In this document: piece after piece, positions 1 to 6,399 of the stretch
How positions within the stretch are numbered: position 1 is the stretch's first letter
How the letters are laid out: every line of letters starts with the position of its first letter
Assembly: GCA_021776885.1 (NCBI GenBank)
Contig: JAJFFA010000798.1
Location: forward strand, 1-13,210
Direction of reading: 5' to 3'
DNA: 13,210 nucleotides
Source: Planctomycetota bacterium
GTDB lineage: Bacteria > Planctomycetota > UBA1135 > GCA-002686595
Position numbers and translations under genes: made by a program
Notes under the pieces: model-generated
Databases searched by the model: none
What the model was told of the DNA's origin: nothing
What the model saw: the letters and a program-made list of their open reading frames with translations, nothing else

Positions 1-924
1 CGGCCGAGTCACGCGCGTCACCGAGGGCTCGCCCTGGGTGTTCTCCGCCCGCGGCCCGGAGGGCGCCTCGGTCGAGGCCTGGGCCGGCAGGGTGTAGCCC
101 GCCGTGCTGTCCGCGATCATCTCCCGCGCCAGGGAACCGAAGTCGCCCGCCGCCCGGCTGGTCGGGGCGTAGACCTGGATCGGCGCCCCCATCGCGGCCG
201 CCTCGCGCAGCCGCACACTGGTGCGGATGACCGTGTCGAACATCGCCTCGCCGAAGCGCGCCTGGAGTGCGATCAGGAGGTCGCGAGCGAAGCGCGTGCG
301 GCGGTCGAAGAGGGTGCCGACGACGCGCACGTCGAAGCCCGAGCCCGTGCCCTCCCCGGCGAGTTCCTCGGCGCGCTGGTTCTCGGTGATCTCGGCCAGG
401 ATGTCGAGCGCCTTGAGCGCCCCCTGCAGTGCGAAGGCACCGGTCTCGACCACGAGCAGCGCGGTGCTGGCCGCGGCCAGGGCGTTGGCGCAGATCACGC
501 CGTCCGCCCGCGGCGGGCAGTCGAGGATCACGCGATCGAAGCGTCCGCGCAGGCTGGCCAGGGAACTGGCCAGGACGCGCTCGGGGTGGATCGTGCGCTC
601 CGAGACCTCCTCGAACTCCCCCAGGCGCCCGGTGGCGGGCAGAAGCACGATGCCGCCCGGGGCACCGACGAAGGCCGCCCGCGGCGCGACGCCGTCGATC
701 AGGACGTCCGCGATGCTGGGCTGGTCGTCGGGCGCCACGCCCAGGGCCATCGTGGCGTGGGCCTGGGGATCCAGGTCGATGAGCAGGACGCGCTGCCCCT
801 GCTCGGCGAAGGCGCCGGCCAGGTTGACCGCGGTCGTCGTCTTGCCGCAGCCGCCCTTCTGGTTCACGAGAGCGTAGACGTGCATCGGCGAACGCGTGGA
901 CAACTGGCCGTTGGCGGGACTCAT
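1..924 (-). CDS. parA: ParA/Soj-family chromosome-partitioning ATPase (3' end beyond the window)
   Basis: A reading frame on the minus strand stays open for 308 codons from ATG at 924 to the left edge, so the C-terminus is missing. The deviant Walker A motif KGGCGKTT lies at residues 23-30. It is followed by the ParA A' motif DLDPQ at 50-54 and a Walker B-like LDCPP segment near residue 135. These are diagnostic of the ParA/Soj branch of MinD-like ATPases, which dimerise on ATP, bind DNA or a scaffold non-specifically, and position chromosomes or other cargo with a ParB-type partner. A second in-frame ATG (885, residue 14) sits just before the conserved core and could be the true start; neither start has a well-placed Shine-Dalgarno. 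After residue 270 the visible sequence becomes Ala/Pro/Glu-rich, which may be a tail beyond the usual ~260-residue domain. It follows the MinD-type gene by 66 bp, so co-transcription is likely. A parB might follow outside the window. Confidence 0.9.
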   Translation of the reverse strand, partial: MSPANGQLSTRSPMHVYALVNQKGGCGKTTTAVNLAGAFAEQGQRVLLIDLDPQAHATMALGVAPDDQPSIADVLIDGVAPRAAFVGAPGGIVLLPATGRLGEFEEVSERTIHPERVLASSLASLRGRFDRVILDCPPRADGVICANALAAASTALLVVETGAFALQGALKALDILAEITENQRAEELAGEGTGSGFDVRVVGTLFDRRTRFARDLLIALQARFGEAMFDTVIRTSVRLREAAAMGAPIQVYAPTSRAAGDFGSLAREMIADSTAGYTLPAQASTEAPSGPRAENTQGEPSVTRVTRP

Positions 925-990
925 GGATCGGTCGTGCTGCTCGCACCTTCCGGAGTCAGAGCATGCGCCCTTCCGAGACCGTTTTCCAGA

Positions 991-1866
991 TCAGCGCAGG
1001 GCCTTGCGGGCCTTCTCGTAGAAGGCACTCGCGGTGCGCGCCTGGTCGATCGGTGCCCAGGCGGCGATGCGCGCGAAGGAGCGTGCGGCCTCGCTCTCGG
1101 GCGAGTCGATCACCACCGGCACGCGCACCTGGACGCTGTGGGAGACGGCCGGATCCGCCGGCACCCAACCCACGAATTCGGGCTGGTGGCCCAGGAAACG
1201 CCGTGATGCCGCGGAAAAGCGGTCGAAGGCGGCGCGCGAGAGGTGCTCGTCGGGGACGCGGTTGACCACCAGGCCGACCCGGATGCCCGGGTTGACCATG
1301 TGCGCGCGCTTGTACACGGCGTAGCCGTCCGAGAGGGCGGTGACCTCGTGGTTCGTGACCAGCAGCAGGGTGCTGGTGGCCGCCAGGTGCGCGACCATGC
1401 CGTAGCCCATGCCCGCGCCGTGGTCGACGATGACCAGGTCGAACTCGCTCTCCAGGCTGCGCAGGGCCTTGAACAGTCGGTCGAGCTCGCGCCGGGTCGG
1501 GTTGACCAGGGCCGCACGCCCGACGCCGCCCGAAAGCAATTTCATCCCGAAGGGCCCGTCGACCAGGGCCTCCTGGGGCCGCACGCGCCCCTCCATCACG
1601 TGGCCCATGTCGTGCTGCGGCGCCAGCCCCAGCAGGAGGTGCGCGTTGGCGAGCCCCGCGTCGAAGTCGACCAGCAGCACGCGCTCGCCGCCCCGGGCCC
1701 GGGTCACGGCCAGGTTCGTGGCCAGCACGCTCTTGCCCGTCCCGCCCTTGCCGCTGGCTACGCAGAGCACCCGCGCCCCGGGCTCGGGCTTGGGGCCGAG
1801 GCGCAGGGGACTCTTGTCCGCACGGCCGAAGGCCTTGAGTCGAGCGAAGGGAGAGCGGTGGGTCAT
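991..1866 (-). CDS. MinD/FlhG (YlxH)-type P-loop ATPase
   Basis: This 291-residue protein has a deviant Walker A motif SGKGGTGKS at residues 38-46. Next comes LLVDFDAGLANAHLLLGL, which resembles the FlhG/YlxH signature (DxDxGLAN-x-x-LLG) more than the DxDPQ of ParA. A Walker B-like segment LVIVDHGAGMG and TNHEVTALSDGYAVYKR follow, again like FlhG/MinD proteins. Family members are membrane- or pole-associated ATPases that set flagellar number and place, or the division site. The N-terminal ~30 residues are basic and lack the DQAxxLR activation helix of classical FlhG. The C-terminus has no obvious amphipathic MinD membrane-targeting helix. It might therefore be a MinD-like positioning ATPase for another cargo. 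The start at 1866 has no clear ribosome binding site. The gene precedes the ParA gene by 66 bp on the same strand, and the two probably act in one cell-organisation module. Family membership is secure; the FlhG assignment is tentative. Confidence 0.87.
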   Translation of the reverse strand: MTHRSPFARLKAFGRADKSPLRLGPKPEPGARVLCVASGKGGTGKSVLATNLAVTRARGGERVLLVDFDAGLANAHLLLGLAPQHDMGHVMEGRVRPQEALVDGPFGMKLLSGGVGRAALVNPTRRELDRLFKALRSLESEFDLVIVDHGAGMGYGMVAHLAATSTLLLVTNHEVTALSDGYAVYKRAHMVNPGIRVGLVVNRVPDEHLSRAAFDRFSAASRRFLGHQPEFVGWVPADPAVSHSVQVRVPVVIDSPESEAARSFARIAAWAPIDQARTASAFYEKARKALR

Positions 1867-1910
1867 GGGCGGGCCGAGATCTTGGCGCGTGGGCCGAGAA
1901 GATCAATGGC

Positions 1911-1928
1911 GCAGGCCGCAAGGCCTGC
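1911..1928 (-). terminator. Hairpin downstream of pyruvate kinase
   Basis: A perfect 7-bp stem GCAGGCC/GGCCTGC closes a 4-nt loop in the 102-bp gap between the pyruvate kinase stop and the MinD-type start. On the transcribed strand the loop is UUGC. No U-tract follows, so this is either a weak or Rho-assisted terminator, or an mRNA-stabilising hairpin at an operon joint. Confidence 0.4.
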
Positions 1929-1968
1929 CCGGGCAGTCAGTTACAGCCAAGAAAGGGCGGCGCCCCGG

Positions 1969-3450
1969 TCAGCTGGCCCCGGGCTCGATCGGCTCGAAGG
2001 GTTCGCTGGGTCGCGAGGTGAGGGAGAGCTCCTGGCCCAGGCGGTGCACCTTGAGCATGTTGGTCGAGCGCGCCACCCCAGGCGGCACCCCGGCCACGAA
2101 AACCAGGGGCTCGCCCGGCTGCATCAGGCCGCGCTCCTGGAGCATGCGGTCGGCGCGCCAGAGCATGTCCTCCAGGCTGGGGTCGCGCCGGAACCAGTAG
2201 GGCCGCACCGCGGCCAGCATGGCCATCGAACGCACGGTCCCGGACTCCGGCGAGAGGGCGATCACCTCGGCCTTGGGGCGGTAGCGCGAAATCAAACGCA
2301 CCGTGTTGCCCGTCTCCGTGAAGCACACGATGTGCCCGATATCGAGGGCCTCGCAGACCCGCACCGCGGCCAGGGCCACCGCGTTCGAGAAGCCCGGTTC
2401 CTCGGAGCGGAAGGCGATGCGGCGCAGGTCGCGGTAGCGGTCGGAGCGCTCGACCGCGCGGGCGATGCGGCTCATGGTCGCCACGGCCTCGACCGGGTGC
2501 TTCCCGATGGCCGTCTCCGCCGAGAGCATGACCGCGTCCGTGCCGTCGAGCACTGCGTTGGCCACGTCCGTCACCTCGGCGCGGGTGGGGCGCCCGGAGG
2601 TGACCATCGACTCGAGCATCTCGGTCGCGGTGATCGTGAACTTGCCGGCGGTGAGTGCCGTGCGCAGCATGTTCTTCTGCGCGATCGGCAGCTCCTCCAG
2701 CTCGAGCTCGACGCCCAGGTCGCCGCGGGCGACCATGATCCCGTCGCTGGCCTCGAGCAGCTCGAGTAGGTTCTCGCGGGCGGCGACGCGCTCGATCTTG
2801 GACACCAGCCCGATCCCCGGCGCCAGGCCGCGTATGGTCTCGATCTCATGGGCGTGGCCCACGAAGCTGACCCCCAGGAAGTCGATGCCCTGCTCGACGG
2901 CGAAGACGATCCAGCCCTCGTCCTCCTCGGTCGGCAGCTCGTAGGGCACGTCCGAGTCGGGCAGGTGCACGCCCTTCTTGTCCGCCACCGGCCCGCCGCG
3001 CCGCACCCGCGCCTCGACCCGATCGCCATGGCGCGCCACGGCGATGAGCTCGACCTGTCCGTCGGCCAGGACGATGCGGTGCCCGGGCTCGACCCGCGTG
3101 GACAAGCCCTTGACGTCGATCAGGACCTCATTGTCGGTCGACATTCCGTCCCCGCTGCGCACCATGACGACGTCGCCCTCGGCCAGCTCGATGCTGCCCT
3201 CGGGAAAGCGGCCGACGCGCATCTTGGGTCCGGGCAGGTCGCCCAGGATCGCGATCGCAGCGCCCAGGTCGGCCGAGACCTCGCGAATCTTGGAGATGCG
3301 CAGAGCGTGCTCTTCCTGGGTTCCATGGCTGAAGTTGAGGCGCGCGACGCTCATCCCGGCCTGGATCATCTCCGCGACACGGTTCTCGGAGGCGGGTCCG
3401 ATGGTGGCGACCACCTTTGTCAGTGCGGGCGGGGGCGGGGTTTCGTCCAT
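1969..3450 (-). CDS. pyk: Pyruvate kinase
   Basis: This 493-residue protein catalyses phosphoenolpyruvate + ADP to pyruvate + ATP, the last step of glycolysis. It starts at ATG 3450 (MDETPPPP), directly before the conserved TKVVATIGPAS opening of the family; the same frame stays open further upstream, but that part only overlaps the preceding gene. Visible hallmarks are SVARLNFSHG, the DLPGPKMRVG strand (PykA-like, where many PykF proteins have DTKGPEIR), SKIER with the catalytic Lys at residue 218 (K220 in E. coli PykF), MVARGDLGVE, and the family signature region TATEMLESM followed by PTRAEVTDVANAVLDGTDA. The C-terminal domain is present (FTETGNTVRLISRYRP). The usual Arg in SFVR is Gly here (SFVG). 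The C-terminus ends with a short Pro/Glu/Ser tail. It lies 70 bp after the SGNH/MORN gene and 102 bp before the MinD-type gene, all on the minus strand; no functional link to them is evident. Confidence 0.97.
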   Translation of the reverse strand: MDETPPPPALTKVVATIGPASENRVAEMIQAGMSVARLNFSHGTQEEHALRISKIREVSADLGAAIAILGDLPGPKMRVGRFPEGSIELAEGDVVMVRSGDGMSTDNEVLIDVKGLSTRVEPGHRIVLADGQVELIAVARHGDRVEARVRRGGPVADKKGVHLPDSDVPYELPTEEDEGWIVFAVEQGIDFLGVSFVGHAHEIETIRGLAPGIGLVSKIERVAARENLLELLEASDGIMVARGDLGVELELEELPIAQKNMLRTALTAGKFTITATEMLESMVTSGRPTRAEVTDVANAVLDGTDAVMLSAETAIGKHPVEAVATMSRIARAVERSDRYRDLRRIAFRSEEPGFSNAVALAAVRVCEALDIGHIVCFTETGNTVRLISRYRPKAEVIALSPESGTVRSMAMLAAVRPYWFRRDPSLEDMLWRADRMLQERGLMQPGEPLVFVAGVPPGVARSTNMLKVHRLGQELSLTSRPSEPFEPIEPGAS

Positions 3451-3520
3451 GCCCGCACGGTAGCGCCTGGCGCCGGCGCATTTAGCCCCGGAGTCGGAAG
3501 TTCCCGAGCTGGGCCGGGCG

Positions 3521-5419
3521 CTACTCGCCGACGCGGGCGTCCTTGGCGTAGGTGCCGCTGGTCTCCGGGTCCAGCACGCCCTGCTCGCTGAAGTAGCGCC
3601 AGGGTCCGTGGCGCTCGCCCGCGACGTACGCGCCCTCCGCGCGCAGGGTGCCGTCCTGGTAGCGCATCGTCCATCGACCCGAGCGCGCCCCGCCGCGCAT
3701 CTCGCCCTCGGCCTGGACCTCGCCGCCGACATGAACGCGGCGGAAGGCACCGTGCATCGTGCCCCGCTCGTACTCCGCGTAGAACAGGAGCGAGCCGTCG
3801 GGGCGCCACGTCGTCCAGGGCCCCTGGCGCTGGCCCTCGAGGAACGAGCCCTCGCTGACCAGAACGCCCTGCGGCGTGTGCTCACGCCAGAGGCCGTGGG
3901 GCTGGCCGTCCAGGTACTCCCCCGCCCGGGCCTGGCTGCCCCCTTCGTGCCACTCGGTCCAGACGCCGACGCGGCGCCCGGCGGAGTACTCGCCGCGCTC
4001 GTGGAGCACGCCATTCGGGTGGTAGAAGGACCACTCACCGTCGCGCTCGCCGGCTCTCCAGTCGCCCTCGGAGCGCACGCCTCCCGTGGGCCAGGACTCG
4101 ATCCAGCGCCCGTGCCGGCGGCCGGCCAGCCACAGGCCTTCGACCAGCACCTGGCCGCGCGCGTTGCGCTCGACGAAGGGACCGTCCGGGTGCAGCTCGC
4201 GCGGGGGACGCAGGCGCCCGCCTCCGGCGGCCAGGTGCTCGTCGAGGCGCTCGGCGATGAGGGCCTGGGCCTCGAGATCGATGTGCAGATCGCGCTCCCA
4301 GTAGCAAGGCCCCGGTGCCTCGGCGAACCAGGCCGTGGCGTCCAGGCCATCGACGCCCAGGGCATCGAGGGTCGCGAAGAGCGCCTGGGCCAGGCGTCGC
4401 GCGACGTCGAAGTCCCCCGCGTCGAGTCCGAGCTCGTCGCTGGCCGCGCCGAGCATTGCGTCGAGCCAGGTCCAGCCGACCTCGTACGCCGGGGGGATGT
4501 ACACGACGACGAGGCGCACACCGCGCGCGTCGCACTCGCGCCGGATCTCGGTCACGCACAGCTGCATGGCCTCGATGGCGAGCTCGACCTGGTCGGGGAA
4601 CTCGCTCAGGAACATGACCTGATTCAGACCCTGGGCCAGGGACGCGGTCGACACCGCCTGGGCGCGTTCGACGCGCTCGCGGTAGCCCTCCGGCCGCCGC
4701 GGAAACTCGGTGCCGCGGAACCAGTGGAAGGGCCGCAGGGCCTCGAGGAAGTCGTTGCCTCCGTAGACGGCCACGACGAACACGTCGGGGGCCGGGTCGA
4801 GGTGGCCGCGCAGCACGCCGAGGTAGTTGAAGAAGGAGTAGCCCACGAGGCCGACATTGAGGGCGCCGACCGAGCGCTCGGGATGACGCGCGGCGAGGCG
4901 CGCCTCGAGCTGGTTGGTGAAGGACTCCGCGTTGTTGCACACGCCATCGGTGTGGGAGTCGCCGGTCACGAGGACCGACAGCTCGACGTCCCCCAGGCGC
5001 AGCTCGTCGTCCTCGCGCAGGCCCGCCCCGTTGGTGCGCCGTGTCCAGTGCCCGTCCGGGTGCTCGGGCCACTCCGCCCCGCGCTCGAGCTGCGGCAGGT
5101 AGCGGTAGTAGCGCGCCGGGTCGTACTCGAAGGTCTGCGCCGGCATCACGAACAGGGTGCGCGCCACGGCCGCGTCCATGGGCTCGAGCAGCAGCCGGCC
5201 CTGGGCGTCGTAGCGCGGGAACTGGGCCCCGCCGGCAGCCCGCCGCTCGGCCAGGAGGGCATCGACCTCCGCCGCCTGGGCGACGAAGGCGACCGGGGCC
5301 GCGCTGCGCCCGAGGACCCGCCAGGCGAGGCCCACGGCGACCAGGGTGGCCAGGCCCGAGACCAGGGCCCGGGCCAGGATGGGCCGCCTCTCGGGGGGGG
5401 TTGCTAGGACGGGGGACAC
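3521..5419 (-). CDS. SGNH/GDSL-type hydrolase with C-terminal MORN-like repeat array
   Basis: This is a two-part protein of about 632 residues. The N-terminus has one hydrophobic segment (about residues 14-36, ending WRVLGR), suggesting a signal anchor. A SGNH hydrolase-like domain follows. Block I is TGDSHTDG with the candidate nucleophile Ser155. Block II is the Gly in NVGLVGY. Block III is GGNDF. The C-terminal acid/base pair is DLH with Asp377 and His379. Related enzymes are esterases or acyl-transferases on cell-envelope glycans. From about residue 426 to the end there are eight repeats of 23-25 residues with the pattern EGxYxxGxxxGxWxxYxxxG, like MORN_2 (YwqK-type) repeats. The start is uncertain. 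I prefer GTG 5419 because the region upstream of it (open to an ATG at 5569) reads like non-coding DNA; TTG 5425 is possible. No SD is seen. The catalytic reading is inferred from motifs; substrate unknown. Confidence 0.82.
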   Translation of the reverse strand: MSPVLATPPERRPILARALVSGLATLVAVGLAWRVLGRSAAPVAFVAQAAEVDALLAERRAAGGAQFPRYDAQGRLLLEPMDAAVARTLFVMPAQTFEYDPARYYRYLPQLERGAEWPEHPDGHWTRRTNGAGLREDDELRLGDVELSVLVTGDSHTDGVCNNAESFTNQLEARLAARHPERSVGALNVGLVGYSFFNYLGVLRGHLDPAPDVFVVAVYGGNDFLEALRPFHWFRGTEFPRRPEGYRERVERAQAVSTASLAQGLNQVMFLSEFPDQVELAIEAMQLCVTEIRRECDARGVRLVVVYIPPAYEVGWTWLDAMLGAASDELGLDAGDFDVARRLAQALFATLDALGVDGLDATAWFAEAPGPCYWERDLHIDLEAQALIAERLDEHLAAGGGRLRPPRELHPDGPFVERNARGQVLVEGLWLAGRRHGRWIESWPTGGVRSEGDWRAGERDGEWSFYHPNGVLHERGEYSAGRRVGVWTEWHEGGSQARAGEYLDGQPHGLWREHTPQGVLVSEGSFLEGQRQGPWTTWRPDGSLLFYAEYERGTMHGAFRRVHVGGEVQAEGEMRGGARSGRWTMRYQDGTLRAEGAYVAGERHGPWRYFSEQGVLDPETSGTYAKDARVGE

Positions 5420-5471
5420 TATCAATCCACAATAGACGAGCTGTGGAAGACTCGGGGATAGCCCGTCGAAA

Positions 5472-5508
5472 ACTCCCCCCCGGAGTGGAAAACCCGGCAG
5501 ATCCGGGT
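5472..5508. other. Two short hairpins in the spacer upstream of the SGNH/MORN gene
   Basis: ACTCC/GGAGT (5472-5486, loop of five C) and ACCCGG/CCGGGT (5492-5508, 5-nt loop) are adjacent perfect inverted repeats. They lie between the preferred GTG start of the SGNH/MORN gene (5419) and the possible small ORF at 5600. This spacer must hold that gene's promoter. I cannot recognise clear -10/-35 boxes, so the hairpins may be operator or leader structure, or chance in GC-rich DNA. Confidence 0.3.
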
Positions 5509-5599
5509 GGCCCGAGCACCCAACCTGCGGGGGATGTGGTATCCCTTCAGGTGGCCGCGCTGCGGTCATCCTCTCTCAGTTCTCCCCCGGATCGACACC

Positions 5600-5704
5600 A
5601 TGGTTTCGCGCACCTCCGTGGTCAGACGCACCGCGCCGTCCACCACGACAGCGGTTCTTGTCACCCTCGTCCTCGGCCTCCTCTGGTTCGCCCTCTGGCC
5701 GTAG
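5600..5704 (+). CDS. Possible 34-residue single-span membrane peptide
   Basis: From ATG 5600 to TAG 5704 there is a short frame with a basic N-terminus (MVSRTSVVRR) and a hydrophobic C-terminal half (AVLVTLVLGLLWFALWP) long enough to span a membrane. Its codons favour G/C in the third position like the neighbouring genes, but no good ribosome binding site precedes it. The last codons (WFALWP-stop) are contained in the first unit of the tandem repeat that follows. It is divergent from the SGNH/MORN gene and convergent with the selenoprotein gene. I do not recognise a family; it may be a chance frame. Confidence 0.3.
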   Translation: MVSRTSVVRRTAPSTTTAVLVTLVLGLLWFALWP

Positions 5705-5771
5705 GAGGGTTCGCCCTCTGGCCGTAGGGAATTCGCCCTCTGGCCGGGGGGAATTCGGCCTCTGGCCGGGG
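5687..5771. repeat. Tandem repeat, four units of 22-23 bp
   Basis: The core TTCGCCCTCTGGCCG recurs at 5687, 5710 and 5732, and with one change (TTCGGCCTC) at 5754. The units are 23, 22, 22 and about 18 bp. The spacer after each core drifts from TAGGAGGG to TAGGGAA to GGGGGAA. The array begins inside the 3' end of the possible small ORF and stops 6 bp before the selenoprotein stop codon (minus strand 5778-5780), so it lies in the 3' region of that gene's transcript. It resembles slipped-strand duplication of a gene end. Confidence 0.85.
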
Positions 5772-5777
5772 CGTGGC

Positions 5778-6005
5778 TCAGTCCGCGACCGCGATCGCGG
5801 TAGGGATCTCCTGGTAGGCCGGGAAACGCTCGAGCGCGAGCTTCGAGAAGATCGCCTTACCGTCGAGGGCGACCTCGAAGGCTCCCCCACCCGAGGGCAC
5901 CAGCTCGAACTCGGCTTCGGGGTGAATGGCTTTGAGTTCGGCGACCAGACCGGCCGCCTGAGGCTCGTAGTTTCACTGGGTGCAGTACTCGATGCGGATC
6001 TTCAT
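5778..6005 (-). CDS. selW: Selenoprotein W-like (SelW/Rdx family) with in-frame TGA read as selenocysteine
   Basis: From ATG 6005 to TGA 5778 the minus strand encodes 75 residues if the TGA at 5975-5973 (codon 11) is read as selenocysteine (U). The start MKIRIEYCTQUNYEPQAAG gives the Rdx redox motif C8-x-x-U11. Downstream are the family hallmarks ELVPSGGGAFEV, DGKAIFSK and ERFPAYQEI. The translation keeps homology on both sides of the TGA, so codon 11 is a recoded site, not a gene end. Rdx proteins have a thioredoxin-like fold and are thought to act as thiol/selenol oxidoreductases; the substrate is unknown. Length is normal for bacterial SelW. A SECIS-like hairpin follows the TGA, and an AGGGAG Shine-Dalgarno lies just before the ATG. 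The gene is monocistronic as far as seen. Use of Sec requires selA, selB, selC and selD elsewhere. Alternatives are a TGC-to-TGA sequencing error or recent pseudogene, both less likely given the SECIS. Confidence 0.9.
5940..5958 (-). promoter_or_regulatory. Bacterial SECIS element of the selW-like gene
   Basis: In the mRNA, 14 nt after the UGA, GGCGGCC and GGUCGCC pair (seven pairs, one of them G-U) around a five-base apical loop GGUCU. The apical GGUCU sequence is that of the E. coli fdhF SECIS, whose G and U contact SelB. The loop begins 21 nt after the UGA, within the usual bacterial range. A short lower stem is possible between GAG (5966-5964) and CUC (5936-5934). The hairpin lies inside the coding sequence, as expected for bacteria, and should recruit SelB-GTP-Sec-tRNA. 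Confidence 0.87.
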
Positions 6006-6006
6006 G

Positions 6007-6014
6007 CTCTCCCT
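6007..6014 (-). promoter_or_regulatory. Ribosome binding site of the selW-like gene
   Basis: AGGGAGAG lies immediately upstream of ATG 6005, with 3-5 nt between the AGGG/GGAG core and the start. It is the best Shine-Dalgarno in the window, where most genes lack one. It supports real translation of this TGA-containing frame and fixes its start. Confidence 0.6.
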
Positions 6015-6049
6015 GGATTCGTGTCCGAAGTGTGTCTGTGACCCAAGTC

Positions 6050-6070
6050 GCTCGCGGGTCGCGGGCGAGC
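6050..6070. other. Inverted repeat in the selW 5' region
   Basis: GCTCGC (6050-6055) and GCGAGC (6065-6070) are perfect complements around a 9-nt GC-rich loop, 45 bp upstream of the selW-like start. It could be leader structure of that transcript. The short stem could also be chance. The rest of the 6006-6399 spacer, apart from the dyad at 6081, shows no gene: the short frames in it have neither sensible composition nor family motifs. Confidence 0.3.
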
Positions 6071-6080
6071 ATAGGTCACT

Positions 6081-6109
6081 CAGGGTAGAATTACAGGACT
6101 CCTACCCTG
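6081..6109. promoter_or_regulatory. Perfect 8-bp dyad, candidate operator or hairpin
   Basis: CAGGGTAG (6081-6088) and CTACCCTG (6102-6109) are exact reverse complements separated by 13 bp. The half-site centres are 21 bp apart, two helical turns, which suits a dimeric regulator. It lies 76 bp upstream of the selW-like start and about 290 bp upstream of the first metalloprotease. On the minus strand a weak -10-like TATGCT follows it, so it may control the selW-like gene. A stem-loop with a 13-nt loop is the alternative. Confidence 0.45.
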
Positions 6110-6399
6110 CCGAGGGATAGCGAGAGGAACCCCGAAGCGCCTTCCCCCGTCCCGCACGACAGCGGGAGCTGGATCGGCTCCGTTCCAACTCGGTTCCCCG
6201 CCTCTCACCCCCAGCGAGGTCGCCCCCCGAAGGCTCCTGCTCGAGCTGACCTCACCGCTCTCTGCTTTCCCGGCCCAGCGCTGCGCCTCGCGTGGCGCCG
6301 CAGGGGATGCTTGTGGGTGCGGTGACTCGGCTCGAACCCTGGCCAGCCCCGGCTCGGGCACCCCACCTCTCAGATCCCTAGCGACTCCAAGCCTCTCCC

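Noticed and set aside
3451..4521. An upstream extension of the pyruvate kinase frame to 4521, giving an 850-residue protein.
   Set aside because: The extension is Arg/Ser/Pro-rich shadow of the SGNH/MORN gene. The pyruvate kinase fold begins right after ATG 3450.
3608..5407. A 599-codon plus-strand frame opposite the SGNH/MORN gene, and a 508-codon one at 1243-2769.
   Set aside because: The minus strand carries recognisable domains (SGNH, MORN repeats, pyruvate kinase, MinD-like). The plus-strand translations show no motifs.
5576..5890. A 104-codon minus-strand frame across the tandem repeat and part of the selW-like gene.
   Set aside because: Arg/Ser/Pro/Gly-rich with no motif. The frame that contains the TGA gives clear Rdx homology instead.
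5973..5975. Reading the TGA at codon 11 of the selW-like frame as a true stop, with the gene being a pseudogene.
   Set aside because: The TGA is at the known Cys/Sec position, the downstream frame is fully conserved, and a proper SECIS hairpin follows.
6327..6350. A tRNA T-arm-like string (GGCTCGAACCC) upstream of protease copy 1.
   Set aside because: The flanking bases do not form a T-stem and no anticodon or acceptor stem can be drawn around it.
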